A stretch of 11,550 bases of DNA, taken from NCBI GenBank assembly GCA_022706165.1, contig JAKJDA010000022.1:1-11550 (forward strand), in the 5' to 3' direction. This document shows, in pieces, positions 7,031 through 11,550 of the stretch. The translations under genes and the position numbers were made by a program. Positions within the stretch are counted from its first letter, which is position 1; every line of letters starts with the position of its first letter. Origin of the DNA: Candidatus Hydrogenedentota bacterium. Its GTDB lineage: Bacteria; Hydrogenedentota; Hydrogenedentia; Hydrogenedentales; SLHB01. A model generated the notes under the pieces. That model made no database searches, had not been told where the DNA came from, and saw only the letters and a program-made list of their open reading frames with translations.

Positions 7031-8572
7031 TCAGCCAGAGAGAATCTTTCGATCCAGGCTTCGGTACTGCACCGCTTCCGCGACATGGGATTCGGCGATC
7101 GTTTCCGTCTCTGCCAGATCCGCGATGGTGCGGGCGATGCGGAGAATTTTGTCGTACGCGCGGACGCTGAGCCCAAGGCCGTCGATGGCGTGCTGAAGCA
7201 GTTTCTCCGCGCCGGGTTCGAGGAGACAGCTTTCGCGGACGGTTTTGGAATCGAGGTGGGCATTGCATGCGAAACGTCCGTCATGCCGCGCGCGTTGCCG
7301 GTCGCGCGCACGTTGCACGAAAGCGCGCACCTCGGCGCTACTCGCGCCGCTGGGTCGCCGATCCGCGATTTCATCGTAACTCAATGCGGGCACATCGACG
7401 TGCAGATCGATACGGTCCAGCAACGGACCGCTGAGCCGCGACAGATAGCGCTGCACTTCGCCGGCCGAACATTGACACGCGACGCGCGGATGCGACCGGA
7501 AACCGCAGGGGCACGGGTTGAGCGCGGCCACCAACAACATGCGGCTGGGAAAAATGACGCTGTACATCGCGCGCCGGACGTGGACCGCGCCGTCTTCGAG
7601 GGGCTGCCGAAGCACTTCCAGCGCGCTGCGATTGAATTCGGGAAGCTCGTCAAGAAACAGCACGCCGTTATGCGCCAGGCTCACTTCGCCCGGCATGGGA
7701 CGTTGACCTTGGCCGCCGCCGCTGATGGACGCCGTCGAGGCCGTGTGATGCGGCGCGCGGAAGGGGCGCTGCACGATGAGATGGCTGCCGTTGGCGAGCG
7801 CCCCGGCGACGCTGTAGATGCGCGTGGTCTCGAGGGCTTCTTCAAACGTCATGTCGGGCAAGATGGCGGGCAACCGCGACGCAAGCATCGTCTTGCCTGT
7901 GCCCGGCGGGCCAACCATGAGCAGGTTGTGTCCGCCTGCGGCGGCGATGGCGAGCGCGCGCTTGACGTGGGCTTGGCCTTTCACGTCGCTGAGATCCGCG
8001 GCGGACCTTCGTCCCTCGCGAAATAGCGTCTCGATGTCGGTGACGTGCGGTTGAATCTCCAGCGCCCCCGACATGAAATCCACCGCCTCGCGCAACGATT
8101 CAACCGGCACAACCTCGATGCCCGGCACGACGCCCGCTTCGTTCGCGTTGTCCTTGGGGAGCAAAATGCCGCGCAGTCCTTGATCGCGCGCGGCAAGGGC
8201 CATCGGCAAGGCGCCCGCAACAGGCCGAACGGCGCCGTTCAGGGCCAATTCGCCGGCCATCGCGTAGTCCGTCAGGCGACCGTTCCGCAACTGTTCGCTC
8301 GCCGTCAACAATCCCAGCGCAATGGGCAGGTCGAGCGCGCTGCCTTCCTTGCGGATATCCGCGGGGGCGAGGTTGACCAGCGTGACGCCGCGGGGCGCGC
8401 GGAATCCGGAGTTCTTGATCGCCGAAACGACGCGTTCTCGGCTTTCCTTGACGGACAGATCGGGCAGTCCAACCAAGGTGAATCGATTCGTTCCCGGCGA
8501 ATTGTCGACTTCCACGCTGACGGGATAGGCATCAATCCCCAGCACCGCGGAAGACAACGTCCTAACCAGCAT
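7031..8572 (-). CDS. comM: YifB/ComM family Mg-chelatase-like AAA+ ATPase
   Basis: A 513-aa protein, full length for the family. The N-terminal Lon-protease-like S5 fold domain covers about residues 1-170 (MLVRTLSSAVLGIDAYPV, then FTLVGLPDLSVKESRERV and VNLAPADIRKEGSALDLPIA). The AAA+ domain has Walker A GPPGTGKT 221-228, Walker B VLFLDEL 304-310, a four-cysteine insert at C354, C356, C366 and C368 (NPCPCG ... ACQC) and the LLDRIDLHVDVP segment at 394-405. The C-terminal Mg_chelatase_C helical domain ends SLDRKILSG. In naturally transformable bacteria ComM is a hexameric helicase promoting branch migration during integration of incoming DNA, but yifB is also widespread where competence is unknown; nothing else here shows competence. 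The ATG at 8572 has AGGAG at 8584-8588 on this strand, spacing 11 nt, and a strong promoter at 8608-8636. It stands as a single-gene unit. Confidence 0.95.
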   Translation of the reverse strand: MLVRTLSSAVLGIDAYPVSVEVDNSPGTNRFTLVGLPDLSVKESRERVVSAIKNSGFRAPRGVTLVNLAPADIRKEGSALDLPIALGLLTASEQLRNGRLTDYAMAGELALNGAVRPVAGALPMALAARDQGLRGILLPKDNANEAGVVPGIEVVPVESLREAVDFMSGALEIQPHVTDIETLFREGRRSAADLSDVKGQAHVKRALAIAAAGGHNLLMVGPPGTGKTMLASRLPAILPDMTFEEALETTRIYSVAGALANGSHLIVQRPFRAPHHTASTASISGGGQGQRPMPGEVSLAHNGVLFLDELPEFNRSALEVLRQPLEDGAVHVRRAMYSVIFPSRMLLVAALNPCPCGFRSHPRVACQCSAGEVQRYLSRLSGPLLDRIDLHVDVPALSYDEIADRRPSGASSAEVRAFVQRARDRQRARHDGRFACNAHLDSKTVRESCLLEPGAEKLLQHAIDGLGLSVRAYDKILRIARTIADLAETETIAESHVAEAVQYRSLDRKILSG

Positions 8573-8607
8573 TATTTTCGATGCTCCTACGAACTTTCCC
8601 CGTTTTC

Positions 8608-8636
8608 ATCATATGGGCCGCGTGCGAACGGGTCAA
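8608..8636 (-). promoter_or_regulatory. Sigma-70-type promoter for yifB/comM
   Basis: On the minus strand TTGACC (8636-8631) and TATGAT (8613-8608) are separated by exactly 17 nt, five of six matches to consensus in each hexamer. Transcription would start near 8601, giving a leader of about 29 nt that contains AGGAG (8588-8584). This is the best promoter match in the window. Confidence 0.8.
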
Positions 8637-8780
8637 CCTCGCAGAGCGCCGTCCCGGATTCTTCTCAAACGCGGAAGCGGGTCGTGATAGGGTGCGCGCA
8701 AGCAGAGATGTCTTCATCCGGACATCGTTCTGCGATAATCCTCGCGCGCCCCTGCAGGCGCGAACGAGCGAATCGGCGCG
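8637..8780. other. Intergenic stretch between lemA and the yifB promoter
   Basis: No gene is supported here; the plus-strand frame 8581-8784 runs through the yifB promoter and has no protein character. Two short stems are visible: GATGTC 8707-8712 with GACATC 8721-8726, and CGCGCC 8745-8750 with GGCGCG 8757-8762. The second lies 19 nt beyond the lemA stop in the direction of lemA transcription and might slow polymerase, but neither has a T-run, so an intrinsic terminator is not established. Confidence 0.35.
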
Positions 8781-9350
8781 CTAGAAGGCGACGGAGGGGA
8801 CCTCTCGGACTTTTTCGTCCTGTATTTCGAAAAATTCGCGCAACGCGAAGCCAAACATGCCCGCGACAATGTTGGATGGGAACATCTGCACGCGGTTGTT
8901 GTACTCGCGGACATTGCCGTTGTAGAAGCGGTAGGCGGCCTGGATGCGGTCCTCGGTATTGGATAGTTCTCGCTGGAGTTCGAGAAAGTTCTGGTTCGCC
9001 TTAAGGTCGGGATAGGCCTCGAGCCGCACCATCAACCCGCCCTACACGGCGTTCAATTTCGATTCCGTGGCGGCCTGGCTTGCGGGAGATCCGGTATTGT
9101 TCACGCAATCCTGACGCAGGCGCGTCACTTCCTCGAGGAGGGAGCGCTCGTGGGTGGCGTAACCCTTTACGGTGTTCACGAGGTTGGGAATGAGATTGTA
9201 CCGCCGCTGCAGTTCCGTCTGCACGTCGGACCAGGATTCGTCGACGGTGTTGCGCAAACGGACAAGGCCGTTGTAGACGACGATGAAAAAAAACACGGGA
9301 ATCAGCGCAATGCCCAGGAGAACGAGGAAGCCCGCTCCGATGCCAGCCAT
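8781..9350 (-). pseudogene. lemA: lemA, interrupted by an in-frame TAG at codon 103
   Basis: LemA family membrane-anchored coiled-coil protein of unknown biochemical role, 189 codons if read through, the normal length. The first part (9350 to 9045) has a hydrophobic anchor at residues about 6-26, then YNGLVRLRNTVDESWSDVQ and RRYNLIPNLVNTVKGYATHE, all hallmark segments. A TAG at 9044-9042 follows SKLNAV. After it, in the same frame and with no missing or extra base, come GGLMVRLEAYPDLKANQNF and the rest of the canonical C-terminal half to PSVAF and a TAG at 8781. The stop falls where LemA proteins usually have leucine (L-x-x-A-L-x-R-L pattern), so TTG to TAG is one base change. The start has a strong AAGGAGG (9364-9358) 7 nt upstream. 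Options are recent inactivation, a sequencing or assembly error, or readthrough. TAG ends cysH, mrfB and the prepilin gene here, so reassignment is unlikely. Confidence 0.88.
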
Positions 9351-9357
9351 TTCAGAA

Positions 9358-9364
9358 CCTCCTT
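9358..9364 (-). promoter_or_regulatory. Strong ribosome binding site of lemA
   Basis: AAGGAGG on the minus strand (9364-9358) lies 7 nt before the ATG at 9350. It is the best Shine-Dalgarno sequence in the window and fixes the lemA start. Its preservation suggests that the gene was expressed until recently or still is. Confidence 0.85.
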
Positions 9365-9394
9365 ATGCGCGCGCCTGTGCGCGGCCGTGCGGCG

Positions 9395-10111
9395 TCACGT
9401 CGTGTATAGATATTGAGGAAATAGGTTGCGGATATCAACCGCCTGATCGAGCCGCGCCATCACGTGCTCCGGCCGCAACCGCTGCTGAAAAATAAGCGCC
9501 AGGCAGGGGCCGTCGATCTCGATGCGCAGATCGCGGTGCGCCAGCAAATACTCCATCATGCGAGCGTGGCAGATGTCGAAAGCGAATTTCCGGTCCCGCG
9601 ATCGCACCGTGAACGCCCGTGAAAACGCAACCGACTCGAAATCAATGTCGTCGAATCCGATCATTTCCGCCAATCGCCCCAGGAAATTTTCCGGGTAGAT
9701 GCGCAGTTCCGGGAAATGAAGCCCATGAACCAGGACAAAGACGCTGAGGTAATGATGCTGGGTGTGGCGGCGTCCTTTCGAATCGGTCGAGTGCGTCGCG
9801 TAATGATAGTCAAAAGCCTCGACGGGATGTTCCTTGTACACGCCCCGCAGTACATTGAAGGCATAGCGGGTGTCGCCTTGGCGCATGATGTCGAGGATCG
9901 CATATCGATGCGGCGCGGCGTCGTCGCGTCTGACGTAGGTCAAGTTCAGCGAGACCGCCAGCTGCGCAAAGGCTTCTCGGCGTTTGCGCTCGGCGATTGC
10001 GGCGAAAACCGCCCCAACCGCGGCAACTATCGCAAAGGCGACAAAGAAAACATACTGCCAGAAGTCTTCTCCAAACGGCCCCGTGGAAGATATGTTGGCA
10101 TGCAGGCTCAC
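9395..10111 (-). CDS. Membrane-anchored protein of unknown function, between AMMECR1 and lemA
   Basis: I do not recognise the family with confidence. The preferred start is the GTG at 10111, which overlaps the AMMECR1 stop as GTGA, the usual sign of translational coupling, with GAGG about 8 nt upstream; this gives 238 aa. One membrane segment lies at residues about 17-40 (YVFFVAFAIVAAVGAVFAAI), followed by basic ERKRRE, so the rest is predicted cytoplasmic. The soluble part has LAVSLNLTYVRRDD, YAFNVLRGVYKEHPVEAFDY, a polar His-rich turn (SKGRRHTQHHY), a beta-rich stretch (YLSVFVLVHGLHFPELRIYP) and the C-terminus RNLFPQYLYTT. The layout, one membrane anchor then a domain of the kind often placed beside lemA, recalls DUF3137-type proteins, but I cannot assert membership. 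It ends 44 nt before lemA and is probably cotranscribed with it. A longer reading from 10252 would lie inside AMMECR1 and is rejected. Confidence 0.72.
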   Translation of the reverse strand: MSLHANISSTGPFGEDFWQYVFFVAFAIVAAVGAVFAAIAERKRREAFAQLAVSLNLTYVRRDDAAPHRYAILDIMRQGDTRYAFNVLRGVYKEHPVEAFDYHYATHSTDSKGRRHTQHHYLSVFVLVHGLHFPELRIYPENFLGRLAEMIGFDDIDFESVAFSRAFTVRSRDRKFAFDICHARMMEYLLAHRDLRIEIDGPCLALIFQQRLRPEHVMARLDQAVDIRNLFPQYLYTT

Positions 10112-10719
10112 GATGCGGCCTCGGAAGACGGGGACGATTCCGCAAACACCTGCGCCGAAAAACGGCATAGGCGCGCGTCGGCGCGGCTCCAGGCGTCTTC
10201 CGGATAGCCTGCCTTCTGGCAGACGGCTCGCAAAAATTCCTCCACGCTCCACCCGCGTTCCGCGGCGACCTGCGGCAAAAGAAGTCCGCCCCGGCTGCCC
10301 GGTCGCTCGATGTAAAGTCCGTCGCGTCCAATGACGATTTCGCTCACGTCGCGCACTCGCTTGAACGGCGTTTCCGGCGCATCGCCGGGGGCCAACGCCG
10401 AAATTTCGATCCGGATGCCGGAAAGTTCGGCCGCAGTCACCGGCGCGAAGCGGAAGTCGTGCGCGGCGGCGTTGATGGCGTTGTCGCGAACCGCTTCGGC
10501 CAGCGGCGTCCGGTTGACGATGGAACCGATGCAGCCGCGCAGATCACGCCCCGCATGTAGCGTGACGAAGGCCCCGCGTTTCTCGCGCAGCGCGTCCGTG
10601 AGGGGGTACGCCTCGATCGAGAGGGTTCGGCCTTCGCGGACGTGCGCCGTCAACGCATCCCGCGCGATGCGCAGCAACAGCCTTTCTTCCTCGGGAGTAA
10701 GCCGTTCAGCGCGTTCCAT
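10108..10719 (-). CDS. AMMECR1-domain protein (AmmeMemoRadiSam system protein A)
   Basis: A 203-aa protein that is one complete AMMECR1 domain. The invariant LRGCIGS motif is at residues 60-66 (C63), preceded by RGAFVTLH at 48-55 and followed by the conserved EAVRDNAINAAAHDFRFAPVT and IRIEISALAP segments, then a GRDGLYIERPGSRGGLLLPQV core and WSVEEFLRAVCQKAG. Biochemical function is not established; in bacteria and archaea the domain is found with a Memo-family protein and a radical SAM enzyme, a grouping suggesting a shared modification reaction. Here Memo is directly upstream and overlaps by 14 nt. The ATG at 10719 is chosen because a GGAGGGAG-like site lies just upstream and the domain begins immediately; the frame extends further to 10932 but that part is shadow of Memo. 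The downstream gene starts in a GTGA overlap. Confidence 0.93.
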   Translation of the reverse strand: MERAERLTPEEERLLLRIARDALTAHVREGRTLSIEAYPLTDALREKRGAFVTLHAGRDLRGCIGSIVNRTPLAEAVRDNAINAAAHDFRFAPVTAAELSGIRIEISALAPGDAPETPFKRVRDVSEIVIGRDGLYIERPGSRGGLLLPQVAAERGWSVEEFLRAVCQKAGYPEDAWSRADARLCRFSAQVFAESSPSSEAAS

Positions 10720-11550
10720 GTCGATCTCCCTCCGGCGTGCGCTCCTCTCCCGGGATGTTTGCGGAAGCGGCCTGGGGGGCAGGAGCCTCCTCGTTGCGCA
10801 GAGACGGAACGAAAAACCCCATGGTTGCGTAACTGATCGATGCGTCGTAGCTGCCGTTCGCCGCGCCGGAGACGCGATAATCCAAAAGCAGGGCGATCGC
10901 GTCTCGCGGCAGCAGCCGCATAAACAACGCAAACGCCGCGGCGCCGGGCACCCGGTTGCCGGTCTGCCGCATGTAGTCGCTCAACACGGCGATCCTGCGC
11001 GTTTTTATGACATCGATGAGATCAAAATCCAGCGCGGCGATGCGTTCCGGGATGTTGTCCTCGAACGGTCGAAACCCGAAGACATTCCCGAAATGCGTCA
11101 GATTGGCCGCCAGCACGATCAGGGTTTTCGGCGTTTTGATCCCTCGCAGCGCCTCGACAAAACCGTCGATCGCTTTTTCGTCAAACGCCTCGTCGACTGC
11201 GGGCAGCGATCCCACAACCACCGGGATCAGCTTGAACGACCCCAAGCGCGTCTGCAAAAAGGGCAACGCGACCTCGTAGCCGTATTCGAGTTCGTGCAGC
11301 GGCGTCCGGTTGATGTGCGGGTTGTTGTAGGCGCGGTCTCGATAATTCACCGAACGGAGCGCGATGCCGGAGGTTTCCGCCAACTCGCGCATCGCGGGAC
11401 CGTCGAGCGGAACATCGCCCAGCGGCGTGCGAAACGCTTGCACCGCAGGCAAACTCAGCCCCGTAAAATCCGCCACGTGCGTGGGGGTAATGACAATGAC
11501 GCGATCGTAGGCCCCTTCCCGCACAAAGGCGAACGCGTGCGCCATCGCCT
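10706..11550 (-). CDS. Memo-family protein (AmmeMemoRadiSam system protein B), 5' partial and divergent
   Basis: MEMO1-type fold, related to class III extradiol dioxygenases. The start lies beyond the right edge; the ATG at 11545 is internal, in the segment matching the family's AAHAY helix. Numbering from it: H23 in VIVITPTH corresponds to the metal histidine of GPSH in human MEMO1 (His81). VNYRDRAYNNPHINRTPLHELEYGYEVALPFLQ (written by segment: TPLHELEYGY, EVALPFLQ) occupies the place of the family's EHSxE region. LIPVVVGSLP 106-115 and SYDASISYA 222-230 are conserved. Three usual residues are changed: EHSxE reads EYGYE (Y88), SSDFxH reads AANLTH (N148, H151), and the metal cysteine in CGxxP reads TGNRVP (T195). 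The 14-nt overlap with AMMECR1 implies coupling. The C-terminal 25 residues are a polar tail. Family assignment is firm; catalytic or metal-binding ability is in doubt. The radical SAM partner is not in the window. Confidence 0.88.
   Translation of the reverse strand, partial: AMAHAFAFVREGAYDRVIVITPTHVADFTGLSLPAVQAFRTPLGDVPLDGPAMRELAETSGIALRSVNYRDRAYNNPHINRTPLHELEYGYEVALPFLQTRLGSFKLIPVVVGSLPAVDEAFDEKAIDGFVEALRGIKTPKTLIVLAANLTHFGNVFGFRPFEDNIPERIAALDFDLIDVIKTRRIAVLSDYMRQTGNRVPGAAAFALFMRLLPRDAIALLLDYRVSGAANGSYDASISYATMGFFVPSLRNEEAPAPQAASANIPGEERTPEGDRHGTR

Noticed and set aside
8581..8784. Plus-strand frame in the lemA-yifB gap
   Set aside because: It overlaps the yifB promoter and leader, has no ribosome site and no recognisable protein features.
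8781..9350. TAG reassigned to an amino acid in this genome
   Set aside because: cysH, mrfB, the prepilin gene and lemA itself all end in TAG at the expected family C-terminus, so TAG works as stop here.
10112..10252. Upstream extension of the unknown membrane protein
   Set aside because: It would lie wholly inside AMMECR1, adds an Arg-rich segment, and the GTGA overlap gives a better start.

Overview
The window is high-GC, gene-dense bacterial chromosome with no phage, insertion sequence, CRISPR array, rRNA or tRNA that I can see. The organism cannot be fixed from sequence alone. A prepilin-like protein with a C-terminal H-X(n)-DG motif, a composite CACAGATG / CACAAAGG intergenic repeat, and the AMMECR1-Memo pair together suggest an environmental bacterium of the planctomycete/verrucomicrobial type or a candidate phylum such as Hydrogenedentota. 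That placement is an inference and is weak.

Layout. (1) 3-1689, plus strand: the C-terminal part of a siroheme/4Fe-4S sulfite reductase (cysI-like, cut by the window edge), then an iron-sulfur type APS reductase (cysH); together they reduce APS to sulfite and sulfite to sulfide. (2) 1716-2138, minus strand: a small unrecognised membrane protein, convergent with cysH. (3) 2192-6078, plus strand: a promoter, a 761-aa SF2 helicase of the MrfA/YprA family, a 219-base gap filled by a nested palindromic repeat with a perfect 30-bp inverted repeat, then a DEDD exonuclease of the MrfB/YprB family. In Bacillus subtilis this helicase-nuclease pair repairs mitomycin C damage independently of UvrABC. (4) 6143-7012, plus strand: a prepilin-like protein, possibly with its own promoter. 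(5) 7031-8572, minus strand: a full-length YifB/ComM AAA+ ATPase with a very good sigma-70-type promoter at 8608-8636. (6) 8781-11550, minus strand: a tightly packed operon read leftward, in the order Memo-family protein (cut by the window edge), AMMECR1, an unrecognised membrane-anchored protein, and lemA. The first three overlap (14 nt, then a GTGA overlap). lemA carries an in-frame TAG at 9042-9044 in an otherwise intact reading frame.

Most worth a second look: the lemA amber codon, which fits a single TTG-to-TAG change; the large repeat placed inside the mrfA-mrfB pair directly before an mrfB start that has no Shine-Dalgarno sequence; and the Memo protein, which has lost one catalytic-site metal ligand and two other conserved residues while its gene remains coupled to AMMECR1.
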